Shown piece after piece: positions 15,089 through 21,888 of a stretch of DNA of 30,664 bases. Position numbers and translations under genes: made by a program. The notes under the pieces are model-generated. The model saw only the letters and a program-made list of their open reading frames with translations, made no database searches and was not told the origin of the DNA. The first letter of the stretch is position 1. Each line of letters begins with the position of its first letter. The stretch spans positions 1 through 30,664 of the forward strand of contig DASXSE010000117.1 in assembly GCA_036506175.1 (NCBI GenBank), given 5' to 3'. The stretch comes from JAIBJP01 sp036506175 (GTDB taxonomy: Bacteria; Actinomycetota; Thermoleophilia; Gaiellales; Gaiellaceae).

Positions 15089-15858
15089 TAAGGGAAAACC
15101 TCGCGGTAGCGGCTGAAGAAGGTCACCTCCGGGAGGAGAGCCAGGAGGCTCTTGGCCTCGCCGATTTGCACGGCAAGAGAGTCGCCGCCGGCCAGCTCGC
15201 CGACGGCGTGGCCGTCCACGAGCACGGTGAGCTCGAGCTCCATGCTCCGGTTCGTGACGGCGAGCTCGAGGCCGCGCGGGACGACGATCGGCCGGGCGTG
15301 GAGCGAATGGGGTGCGACGAACGTCATCGCCATCGCCTCGAGGCCCCACATCATGACTGGCCCGCCGTTCGAGAGGTTGTAGGCGGTCGACCCCGACGGC
15401 GTGCAGCAGATCATGCCGTCGCACGGCTGGGAGCCGAGGCCCTCGCCGCCGATCTCCCAGCCGAGCTCGACCATTCGGCCGGGCTGCGAGCTCGTGACAA
15501 CGACGTCGTTGACCGCGACATGGTCCGCCGAAGCTCGCACCGCGAGCGTGCAAAGCTCCACGACGCGGAAATCGCCCGCGAAGACCCGCTCGAGGGCTTC
15601 CTCGAGCTGCGACCCGTCGGCACTCGTCAGGAACCCGACCCGGCCGTACTTGATCCCGAAGACCGGCGTTCGCGTAGCGAGCGCGGCGCGTAAAGCGCGC
15701 AGCATCGTCCCATCCCCTCCAAGTGCGATGACGACGTCCGGGTCGTCGGCGTAGTCGACGATGTCGATCCCCCCGGACTGGGCCGCCGCCTGGGTGCGCT
15801 CGCGCGCGTTGCCGATCGTGCCGGGCTTGCCGTGCTCGAAGATGGCGATCCGACTCAC
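15088..15858 (-). CDS. nadK: NAD kinase
   Basis: This 256-residue enzyme phosphorylates NAD to NADP. VVIALGGDGTMLRAL carries the GGDGT motif (47-51), and the second conserved block CTPSGSTAYNLSNGGP lies in the beta-sandwich domain. VNDVVVTSSQPGRM and VPRGLELAVTNRSMEL fit the C-terminal domain. The N-terminal part before GGDGT is short, about 45 residues, and the protein is on the short side of the family. The start GTG 15858 is the only usable start between the tlyA stop (15872-15874) and the conserved region. There is no clear Shine-Dalgarno. It ends with a one-base overlap into recN. The neighbours tlyA and recN are the classical partners. Confidence 0.95.
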   Translation of the reverse strand: MSRIAIFEHGKPGTIGNARERTQAAAQSGGIDIVDYADDPDVVIALGGDGTMLRALRAALATRTPVFGIKYGRVGFLTSADGSQLEEALERVFAGDFRVVELCTLAVRASADHVAVNDVVVTSSQPGRMVELGWEIGGEGLGSQPCDGMICCTPSGSTAYNLSNGGPVMMWGLEAMAMTFVAPHSLHARPIVVPRGLELAVTNRSMELELTVLVDGHAVGELAGGDSLAVQIGEAKSLLALLPEVTFFSRYREVFP

Positions 15859-15871
15859 CGGCTGAGGCGCG

Positions 15872-16591
15872 CTAACGGGCTGCGGTGAAGTAGAGGAAGA
15901 GCTCACGGTTTCCTTTCGGTCCCGGCAGCGCGGAGTCCACAACCGCCTCCAACTGCCCGCCCCACTCTGGCACCTGCGCGACGACCTCGTCGCGGATGCG
16001 ATGACGCACTTCGGGGTCGCGCACGACGCCACCTTTGCCCACGTCGGAAGGGCCTGCCTCGAACTGCGGCTTGACGAGAACGAGCGCGCGCCAGTCTGGT
16101 GCCGCGCAGCCAAGTGCCGGCGGCAGGGCCTTCGCCAAGGAGATGAAGGAGACGTCGGCGGTGACGAACGCGGGGCGGAAGGGAAGGTCGGCGCAATCGA
16201 GCCTCCGTACATTCGTCCGTTCGAGGACGGTCACGCGCGGATCTTCTCGAAGCCGAGGATGGAGCTGCCCATAGCCCACGTCGAGCGCGATCACGCGCGC
16301 GGCACCGGCCTGAAGGAGGCAGTCCGTGAAGCCCCCCGTTGACGCGCCGACGTCCAGACAATCCTCGCCCGTGACGTCGATTTCGAGCTCTTCGAGCGCA
16401 TGAGCCAGCTTCTCCCCTCCGCGGGAGACGAACCGCGGGCCCTCCTCGACCTCGAGCTCGGCCGCATCGTCGATCTGCTCGCCCGCCTTGGTGTGTCCTC
16501 TGACTCTCCCGGCGAGAACGAGAGCCTGTGCTTGGGAGCGCGAGTCGGCGAGGCCGCGCTCGACGAGCAGCACGTCCAGCCGCTTTTTCAC
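15872..16591 (-). CDS. tlyA: TlyA family rRNA 2'-O-methyltransferase
   Basis: This 239-residue protein has an N-terminal S4 RNA-binding domain (RLDVLLVERGLADSRSQAQA, about 3-60) followed by an FtsJ/RrmJ-like methyltransferase domain. SAM motif I is CLDVGASTGGFTDCLLQ, then VIALDVGYGQL. The catalytic tetrad region includes LVLVKPQFE and a C-terminal NRELFLYF. TlyA proteins methylate ribose in 16S and 23S rRNA. Some members were first called hemolysins, and loss causes capreomycin resistance in mycobacteria. The start is GTG 16591, where family similarity begins; the frame upstream is ispA shadow. A TACCCT box lies 6 nt before the start. It lies 17 bp after the prenyltransferase gene. Confidence 0.94.
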   Translation of the reverse strand: MKKRLDVLLVERGLADSRSQAQALVLAGRVRGHTKAGEQIDDAAELEVEEGPRFVSRGGEKLAHALEELEIDVTGEDCLDVGASTGGFTDCLLQAGAARVIALDVGYGQLHPRLREDPRVTVLERTNVRRLDCADLPFRPAFVTADVSFISLAKALPPALGCAAPDWRALVLVKPQFEAGPSDVGKGGVVRDPEVRHRIRDEVVAQVPEWGGQLEAVVDSALPGPKGNRELFLYFTAAR

Positions 16592-16597
16592 ATCGAG

Positions 16598-16603
16598 AGG
16601 GTA
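16598..16603 (-). promoter_or_regulatory. Candidate -10 box (TACCCT) for tlyA, leaderless type
   Basis: TACCCT is followed by 6 nt and the GTG start of tlyA at 16591. It lies in the 17-bp gap after the prenyltransferase stop. It is the weakest box of the set because the middle bases are all C. Confidence 0.3.
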
Positions 16604-16608
16604 CCGCG

Positions 16609-17448
16609 TCAGGCGCGGCGTTCCCTGATGGCCGAAACCAGCTCGGCCAACACCGACGTGTCCGCCGGAAGCGCCTCCAGACGGTCGTTCACGCGGCGTC
16701 TCGCCTCGTCCGCGAGCTCCCGCGCGCGGTCGAGCCCGTAGAGCGAGACGTACGTGACCTTGCCGGCGGCTTCGTCCTTCCCGGGCGTCTTCCCGAGCTC
16801 GTCCGCCGTACCCGTCGCGTCGAGGATGTCGTCGACGATCTGGAACAGAAGGCCGACTTCCTTGCCGAGCTCGGCCCACGGCTCGCGCTCGACAGCGGGC
16901 ACGCCAGCCACGGCGGTGGCGCAGGTCACACAGGCCCGCAGGAGCCGTCCGGTCTTCAGGTCGTGGAGCGCGGCGAGGCGCTCACCGTCCAGGTCGCCGT
17001 CCGTCGTCACGTCGACGTACTGGCCGCCGATCATCCCCACGGTTGCGAGCGCGAGCTCGCGGGCGGCTTCGGGAGTCGGGTAGCTGAGCACGAGGCGAAA
17101 GGCTTCGGTGAGGAGGGCGTCTCCGGCCAGAATCGCGACGCCTTCCCCGTAGCGCACGTGCGCGCTCGGCTGTCCGCGGCGCAGATCGTCGTCGTCGAGA
17201 GCCGGGAGGTCGTCGTGGACGAGGCTGAACGTGTGGACGAGCTCGAGCGAACAGGCCGCCGGCAGGAGCTCCTCCGGCTCGCGCCCGAGCGCTTCGCCTG
17301 TGGCGAGACAGAGAACGGGCCGGATGCGTTTCCCCCCGCCGAGGAGGGAGTAGCGCAGCGCGTCCTCGAGCTCCCCCAGCTCACGCGCGAAGGGGAACCC
17401 GGCAAGCTCGTCCTCGACGAGTTGCCGAAGGTCCTCGAGCGAGCTCAC
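16609..17448 (-). CDS. ispA: Polyprenyl diphosphate synthase (farnesyl/geranylgeranyl type)
   Basis: This 279-residue trans-prenyltransferase condenses isopentenyl diphosphate with allylic diphosphates. It has GGGKRIRP for diphosphate binding, a first Asp-rich motif HDDLPALDDDDLRRG (Asp79, 80, 85), a KTGRLL segment, and a second Asp-rich motif VDDILDATG (Asp207, 208, 211-type spacing DDILD). The residue five before the first motif is Phe74, an aromatic as in bacterial farnesyl diphosphate synthases, so short-chain products (C15 or C20) are likely. GTG 17448 overlaps the xseB-like stop by 4 bp and has a strong GGGAGGG site 6 nt upstream. No dxs follows, unlike the common ispA-dxs-tlyA order. 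Confidence 0.93.
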   Translation of the reverse strand: MSSLEDLRQLVEDELAGFPFARELGELEDALRYSLLGGGKRIRPVLCLATGEALGREPEELLPAACSLELVHTFSLVHDDLPALDDDDLRRGQPSAHVRYGEGVAILAGDALLTEAFRLVLSYPTPEAARELALATVGMIGGQYVDVTTDGDLDGERLAALHDLKTGRLLRACVTCATAVAGVPAVEREPWAELGKEVGLLFQIVDDILDATGTADELGKTPGKDEAAGKVTYVSLYGLDRARELADEARRRVNDRLEALPADTSVLAELVSAIRERRA

Positions 17449-17633
17449 GAGGCGCCCTCCCGGCGCGCCCGCTCGATCTCGGCCTGCACCTCCTTCGCGA
17501 CCTCGGCCAGCTCGCGCAGCACCTCGACCGCCTGCTCCGGATCATCGGTCACCTCGAGCCGCGAGCGCACCTCTTCGAGGCGTTTGAGGAGCTCCTCGAG
17601 CCTGCCGACGGAATCGGGTGCCTGCTCGCTCAC
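17445..17633 (-). CDS. xseB: Exodeoxyribonuclease VII small subunit-like protein
   Basis: This 62-residue, strongly helical and charged protein reads LEELLKRLEEVRSRLEVTDD, then PEQAVEVLRELAEVAKEVQA. The two-helix pattern with a Leu/Glu heptad, the acidic turn (LEVTDDPEQAV) and the position directly before ispA are what one expects for XseB. The usual partner xseA is not in this window, so the assignment rests on size, heptad pattern and synteny. GTG 17633 overlaps the nusB stop by 4 bp with a GGGAGG site 7 nt upstream, and the end overlaps ispA by 4 bp. The longer open frame upstream is nusB shadow. It could instead be an unrelated small coiled-coil protein. Confidence 0.6.
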   Translation of the reverse strand: MSEQAPDSVGRLEELLKRLEEVRSRLEVTDDPEQAVEVLRELAEVAKEVQAEIERARREGAS

Positions 17634-18004
17634 CGCGGTGCCTCCCTTGCCACTCGCCCCAGGATTCCGTTCACGAGGCGGCCAGCTTCCTCGGACGAGT
17701 ACCGCTTCGCAAGCGACACCGCCTCGTCGATAACGGCCTCGACCGGCACTTCGCCGCGGTCGAGCTCCCAGAGGGCGATGCGCAGAACGTTGCGCTCGAG
17801 CGCGCCGAGCCGTTCGGCGCTCCATTCGCTCGAAGCGTCGCTGATCCGTGCGTCGAGCTCAGATGCTTCGGCAGACACGCCCTCCGCGAGCTCCTGCGCA
17901 TAGGGATCGAGGTCGCCCTCGTGCAGAGATGCGAGCGGCTTCCCGGTCACATCCCACTGGTAAAGGACGAAAAGAGCGTCGCGACGGGCGCTCTTCCGGC
18001 TCAT
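17630..18004 (-). CDS. nusB: Transcription antitermination factor NusB
   Basis: This 124-residue all-helical RNA-binding protein works with NusE(S10) and NusA in rRNA antitermination. SRKSARRDALFVLYQWDVTG is the typical Arg-rich opening. LERNVLRIALWEL and VPVEAVIDEAVSLAKRYSSEEAGRLVNGILGRV form the conserved C-terminal helices that end NusB proteins. ATG 18004 overlaps the accC stop by 4 bp (ATGA), with a strong GGAGGG site 6 nt upstream, which supports coupling to accC. The frame continues upstream only as accC shadow. Confidence 0.95.
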   Translation of the reverse strand: MSRKSARRDALFVLYQWDVTGKPLASLHEGDLDPYAQELAEGVSAEASELDARISDASSEWSAERLGALERNVLRIALWELDRGEVPVEAVIDEAVSLAKRYSSEEAGRLVNGILGRVAREAPR

Positions 18005-19356
18005 GCTGAGCCCTCCAGGGCCGGAAGCGATTCCTCGCCGAGGAATGCGGTCGTGTACAGACCACTCGTGAACGTGTCGCTCTCCAGAATCTCGATCGCC
18101 AGCCAGCGGGTCGTGGGAACGCCCTCGAGCTCGAATTCTGACAGCGCCCGGCGGGCGCGCGCGATTGCGGCCGGCCGGTCCTCGGCCCACACGATCACCT
18201 TTGCGAGTAGCGAGTCGTAAAACGGTGGAATGGTGTAGCCGCTGTACACGTGGGTGTCGACCCGCACGCCCGGGCCGAGCGGTGGAACGAAGCGCGTGAT
18301 CGTGCCGGGGGCAGGAAGGAAGTCGCGCGTGGGGTCCTCTGCGTTGATCCTGAACTCGATCGCGTGGCCGTTGAGCGGAGCGCGGCCGGCGCTCGGCAGG
18401 CCTTCGCCGGCGGCGATTCCGAGCTGGGCGCGGGCGAGATCGACTCCGGTAACGAGCTCGGTGACGGGATGCTCCACCTGGAGGCGCGTGTTCATCTCGA
18501 TGAAATAGAAGCGGTTGTCGGGGTCGAGCAAGAACTCGAGCGTTCCGGCCCCGCGATAGGCCAGCGCCTCGCACGCGCGGACCGCAGCCTCCTCCATCTC
18601 GGCACGGAGATCGTCGGAGACCGCGGGCGACGGGCCCTCCTCGACGAGCTTCTGGTGACGGCGTTGAATCGAGCAGTCGCGTTCACCGAGTGTCAGAACC
18701 CCACCTTCGCCGTCTCCGAGCACCTGGATCTCGACATGGCGGGCGCCGACGAGGGCCTTCTCGACGTAGAGCGAGCCGTCGGAGAAGGCTGCTTGGGCCT
18801 CGGAGGACGCCGTTCGGAAGGCTCCTTCGAGCTCGCCGGGGCCCTTGACGAGGCGCATCCCCCGCCCTCCTCCTCCGGCCGACGCCTTGAGGAGCACGGG
18901 GAAGCCGATATCGCCGGCCAGCTTCTTCGCGTCTTCGAGCTTGGCCGCGCCGTTGGATCCGGGCACGAGCGGCAGGCCGGCGGCAGCGACGGCTGCTTTC
19001 GCAGCCACCTTGTCGCCCATGGTCTCGATCGTCTCCGGGCGCGGACCGACAAAAACGAGGCCGTTGTCCTCGCACGCGTCTGCGAACGCCGCGTTCTCGG
19101 CGAGGAACCCCCAACCGGGGTGGACCGCATCGCATTCGGTCGTGGTGCCGGCCGCGACGAGGGACGGGATATTGAGGTAGCTCTGGGCGGGCGCCGGCGG
19201 GCCGACGTGGACCGCACGGTCGGCCAGTCGAACGTGAAGGGCGTCTTCGTCGGCCGTGGAGTAGACGGCCACGGTTTCGATGCCGAGCTCGCGGCAGGCG
19301 CGGATGATGCGGACGGCGACCTCGCCGCGGTTGGCGATCAGAACGCGGCGGAACAC
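18001..19356 (-). CDS. accC: Acetyl-CoA carboxylase biotin carboxylase subunit
   Basis: This 451-residue ATP-grasp enzyme carboxylates the biotin of a carrier protein. The biotin-carboxylase N-domain has RRVLIANRGEVAVRIIRAC and VHPGWGFLAENAAF. ATP-binding segments include ASAGGGGRGMRLV and VEKALVGARHVEIQVLGD. Catalytic blocks are RDCSIQRRHQKLVEE, FYFIEMNTRLQVEHPVTE and EFRINAEDP. Length is standard. The start is GTG 19356, with GGAGAAAG about 11 nt upstream. It lies 111 bp after a gene encoding the biotin carrier domain and is followed by nusB with overlap. It presumably charges the biotin at Lys564 of the upstream fusion protein. Confidence 0.96.
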   Translation of the reverse strand: MFRRVLIANRGEVAVRIIRACRELGIETVAVYSTADEDALHVRLADRAVHVGPPAPAQSYLNIPSLVAAGTTTECDAVHPGWGFLAENAAFADACEDNGLVFVGPRPETIETMGDKVAAKAAVAAAGLPLVPGSNGAAKLEDAKKLAGDIGFPVLLKASAGGGGRGMRLVKGPGELEGAFRTASSEAQAAFSDGSLYVEKALVGARHVEIQVLGDGEGGVLTLGERDCSIQRRHQKLVEEGPSPAVSDDLRAEMEEAAVRACEALAYRGAGTLEFLLDPDNRFYFIEMNTRLQVEHPVTELVTGVDLARAQLGIAAGEGLPSAGRAPLNGHAIEFRINAEDPTRDFLPAPGTITRFVPPLGPGVRVDTHVYSGYTIPPFYDSLLAKVIVWAEDRPAAIARARRALSEFELEGVPTTRWLAIEILESDTFTSGLYTTAFLGEESLPALEGSA

Positions 19357-19467
19357 CGAGACGCTTTCTCCACGATCAGCGACACACGCGCGGTTTTTTC
19401 GGCGGTAGGCTCGAAGCGGAGGGAGGACCGCGGCGGCCCCGGGCGCGACCTGTCCCCTCTAGACACG
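19357..19467 (-). other. 111-bp gap before accC with a 17-bp inverted repeat at its edge
   Basis: No gene fits here. At 19457-19473 the plus strand reads CTCTAG-ACACG-CTAGAG, a perfect 6-bp inverted repeat around a 5-nt centre that includes the stop codon of the upstream fusion gene (19468-19470). There is no U-tract after it, so it is a poor terminator; an operator or chance are both possible. The rest is GC-rich, with an A6 run (minus strand) about 40 nt before accC. I see no TANNNT box near the accC start, which has a Shine-Dalgarno instead. Confidence 0.3.
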
Positions 19468-21294
19468 CTAGAGAGCGTCGAGCGGCCGCCCGTTCAGCGG
19501 CTCGAGCTCGAAGAGCAGATCCCCGTACTGGACGGCCTGCGCGTTCTCCACACAAATCCGGTGCACCCTGGCCTCGATCTCCGCCTTCACCTCGTTCATC
19601 AGCTTCATCGCCTCCAGGATGCCGAGAGTCTGTCCCGGCGCCACGGGGTCGCCTTCCTGGACGAACGGGTCGGCGCCCGGCTCGGGCGCCCGGTAGAAGG
19701 TCCCGACCATCGGCGACTCCACACGGATGAGGTCGTCCGTCGGCGCAACCGGCGACGCCATTGCCTCCCCGTCGGGAGCCACCGAGGGATTTCCGACCCC
19801 AGCGCCCGACGAATCGCCGCCCGCGCCCTCGTCACTTCGACGGATCGTGACGCGGGTCTCGCCTTCCTCCACGGTGACCTCACCGATGCCTGTCTCCTGG
19901 ACGATCCGGATGATCTCGCGGATCCGGTCCTCTTCGCGCCGCTCGATGCCAGCGCGGGAGAGGGAATCCGGCTGCGCCCCACGCGAGCGAATCGAGCGGA
20001 GCAACGGCTCTGCCTCCTCGCCGAAGAGCGCCAGGAGCAGGAGCTCCTCCTCGCTCGACGCCAGCTCCCCAGCCTCCTCACGCAAATCCTCGATGTCTTG
20101 CGGCGCTTCCTCCGGTCGCGTCGACCCGTCTCCGATCAGCTGGACGGCCCGCTTGACCACCGGATCGATCGGCGCGGGCGGCGATCCGTAGCGCCCCTCG
20201 ATGAGATCCCGCAGCTCGTCGACGACGATGTTCCACCGCTGCGCGGAGAGAACGTGCAGGAGAGCCTGCGACCCGAGAATCTGGCCGATCGGGGAGGCGA
20301 GCGGCGGCCAGCCGGCCTCCCGCCTGATTTCGTTCAGCTCCTCCAACACCTCGTCGAGCCGATCGGCGGCGCCACTAGCGCGCAGGTGTTGATCGAGTTC
20401 CGCCACCAGGCCCGCGGGCACCCGATGCTCGGCGGCGCGAACCGCCACGCGCGGAGACAACGGCGGCACGGGCTCCTCTCCGAGCGCCTCGTCGACGAGC
20501 TCCGAGCCACGCCAGAGCGTGTCGACGTCAACTCCCGAGCCGAGCCCGAGTCCGGCCAGCGACTCGGCCAGCGCCTCCGCCGAAACGCGATGAAGCGAGA
20601 GGGCCACCGGGTAGAGCGCACAGGCGATCAACGCGCCCCCGGCCCGAGCGGCCTCCAGCCCGGCCGACAGCGCCGCCCCACCCGAGCCCTGGCAGTAGAG
20701 ACCGACCGGAAGACCACTGGCCTCGCCGATCCGCTCGACGAGCTCCCGCGCTCGAGCCGGATCGAGCGACCCAGCCGGATCGTGGACGAGGATGCGCGAC
20801 GCGCCGAGCTCATTCAGACGCTGAGCCCGCTCGAGGAGGACCTCAGTCTCACCGGCGAGCCCGGGACTGTGAACGAGCCCCACGGCCAGCTCCTTGCCCG
20901 CACCCCGGATCGCCTCGGCCGCCTCTTGGAGGTTCGCCAAGTCATTGAGGGGATCGTGGAGGCGGAAGACGTCGATACCGTTGGCCGCGGCGCTCTCGAC
21001 GAACCGCCGGACGAGATCCCGGGACAACGGCCGTGACCCAACGAGGAATCTCCCGCGGAGCGCGATCCCGAGGGGAGTCGAACAACGGGACTTGATGGCC
21101 CGGATCCGCTCCCAAGGGCTTTCGACACCTCGCCTGACCGCGGAATCGAAGCAGCCTCCACCCGAAACCTCGAGACACGCGAAGCCGGCCCCGTCGAGGA
21201 GGCTGGCCAGCTCGAGGACGCGCGAACCCTGCATGCGCGCCGCAAGCGGCTCCTGGGAGAGAAGCCGGATCGTCGTGTCGACGAGTGCGGGCAT
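19468..21294 (-). CDS. Degenerate carboxyltransferase domain fused to biotin carboxyl carrier protein (AccB)
   Basis: This 608-residue protein has three parts. Residues 1-270 align with the HMGL-like carboxyltransferase barrel of oxaloacetate decarboxylase/pyruvate carboxylase B (DTTIR at 6-10, LAARM, LEVSGGGCFD, PWERIRAIK, ANGIDVFRLHDPLND). Residues about 280-435 match the conserved PYC/OADA domain (VPAGLVAELDQHL, DEVLEEL, SPIGQILGSQA, YGSPPAPID). Residues 453-608 are an AccB: an N-terminal helix and EVTVEEGETRVTIRR, a Ser/Gly/Pro linker, and a biotinyl domain with ILEAMKLMNEV (biotin Lys564). The metal site is lost: the Asp of the RDxHQS motif is Leu11, the carbamylated Lys is His171, and the HxH pair is Tyr200/Gln202. 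So the barrel probably cannot decarboxylate or transfer CO2 in the usual way, while the carrier looks functional. ATG 21294 lies 12 bp after efp. Confidence 0.88.
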   Translation of the reverse strand: MPALVDTTIRLLSQEPLAARMQGSRVLELASLLDGAGFACLEVSGGGCFDSAVRRGVESPWERIRAIKSRCSTPLGIALRGRFLVGSRPLSRDLVRRFVESAAANGIDVFRLHDPLNDLANLQEAAEAIRGAGKELAVGLVHSPGLAGETEVLLERAQRLNELGASRILVHDPAGSLDPARARELVERIGEASGLPVGLYCQGSGGAALSAGLEAARAGGALIACALYPVALSLHRVSAEALAESLAGLGLGSGVDVDTLWRGSELVDEALGEEPVPPLSPRVAVRAAEHRVPAGLVAELDQHLRASGAADRLDEVLEELNEIRREAGWPPLASPIGQILGSQALLHVLSAQRWNIVVDELRDLIEGRYGSPPAPIDPVVKRAVQLIGDGSTRPEEAPQDIEDLREEAGELASSEEELLLLALFGEEAEPLLRSIRSRGAQPDSLSRAGIERREEDRIREIIRIVQETGIGEVTVEEGETRVTIRRSDEGAGGDSSGAGVGNPSVAPDGEAMASPVAPTDDLIRVESPMVGTFYRAPEPGADPFVQEGDPVAPGQTLGILEAMKLMNEVKAEIEARVHRICVENAQAVQYGDLLFELEPLNGRPLDAL

Positions 21295-21306
21295 CGGCTC
21301 GCCCGC

Positions 21307-21873
21307 TCAGGCCCGGGAGATGTAGCGCCGTTCGCGCGTGTCGACCTTCACCCGGTCACCGACGTTGACGAAGAGCGGCACCTGGACGGTGGCCCCCGTC
21401 TCGAGCTTCGCCGGCTTCGTCACGTTCGAGACTGTGTCGCCTTTCACGCCCGGCTCCGTCTCAACGACCGAGAGCTCGACCGCGGCCGGCAGATCGACAC
21501 CGGAGGGCCGCCCGTCGACCATCAGCAACATCACGTTGCTCCCCGGCTGCATGAACGGGAGCTCGTCCTCGAGCTCCACATGCGGCAAGGAGATCTGCTC
21601 GTAGTTGCCCGTGTCCATGAATATGACCTCGTCACCCGAGTCGTAGAGGTATTGCATGCTCTTCGTCTCGGTGTGAATCCGCGCCATTTTCTCGCCCGCG
21701 CGGAAGGTTCGATCGACGACGGCACCGGACTCGAGATTCTTGAGCCGTGTCCGAACGAACGCACCGCCCTTCCCCGGCTTCACGTGTTGGAACTCGACGA
21801 TGCGCCAGACCTGTCCGTCGAGCTCGACGTGCATTCCGTTGCGAAATTGATTGGTGGAGACCGTTTCGGCCAA
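21307..21873 (-). CDS. efp: Elongation factor P
   Basis: This 188-residue three-domain beta-barrel protein relieves ribosome stalling at polyproline. The N-terminal KOW-like domain has STNQFRNGMHVELDGQ and the loop HVKPGKGGAFVRTRLKN, whose tip Lys is the site of modification in many bacteria. The OB domains hold YLYDSGDEVIFMDTGNYEQI and the C-terminal GDRVKVDTRERRYISRA. The start is TTG 21873 (TTG-GCC-GAA); no ATG or GTG fits before the conserved STNQF. A TAAAAT box built on the stop codon of the upstream peptidase lies 9 nt before it. Gene order peptidase-efp-accB-accC-nusB is common in Gram-positive bacteria. Confidence 0.96.
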   Translation of the reverse strand: MAETVSTNQFRNGMHVELDGQVWRIVEFQHVKPGKGGAFVRTRLKNLESGAVVDRTFRAGEKMARIHTETKSMQYLYDSGDEVIFMDTGNYEQISLPHVELEDELPFMQPGSNVMLLMVDGRPSGVDLPAAVELSVVETEPGVKGDTVSNVTKPAKLETGATVQVPLFVNVGDRVKVDTRERRYISRA

Positions 21874-21882
21874 AGCGCAGCG

Positions 21883-21888
21883 ATTTTA
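21883..21888 (-). promoter_or_regulatory. Candidate -10 box (TAAAAT) for efp
   Basis: TAAAAT is the best -10 match in the window. Its first three bases are the stop codon of the upstream peptidase gene (21886-21888), and it lies 9 nt before the TTG start of efp. No Shine-Dalgarno is visible in between. Confidence 0.45.

Noticed and set aside
18250..21036. Very long plus-strand open frame (928 codons) opposite accC and the carrier fusion
   Set aside because: It lies antisense to two clear genes, its translation is Arg/Glu/Asp/Gly-rich without recognisable motifs, and it spans the gene boundary. This is a typical high-GC shadow frame.
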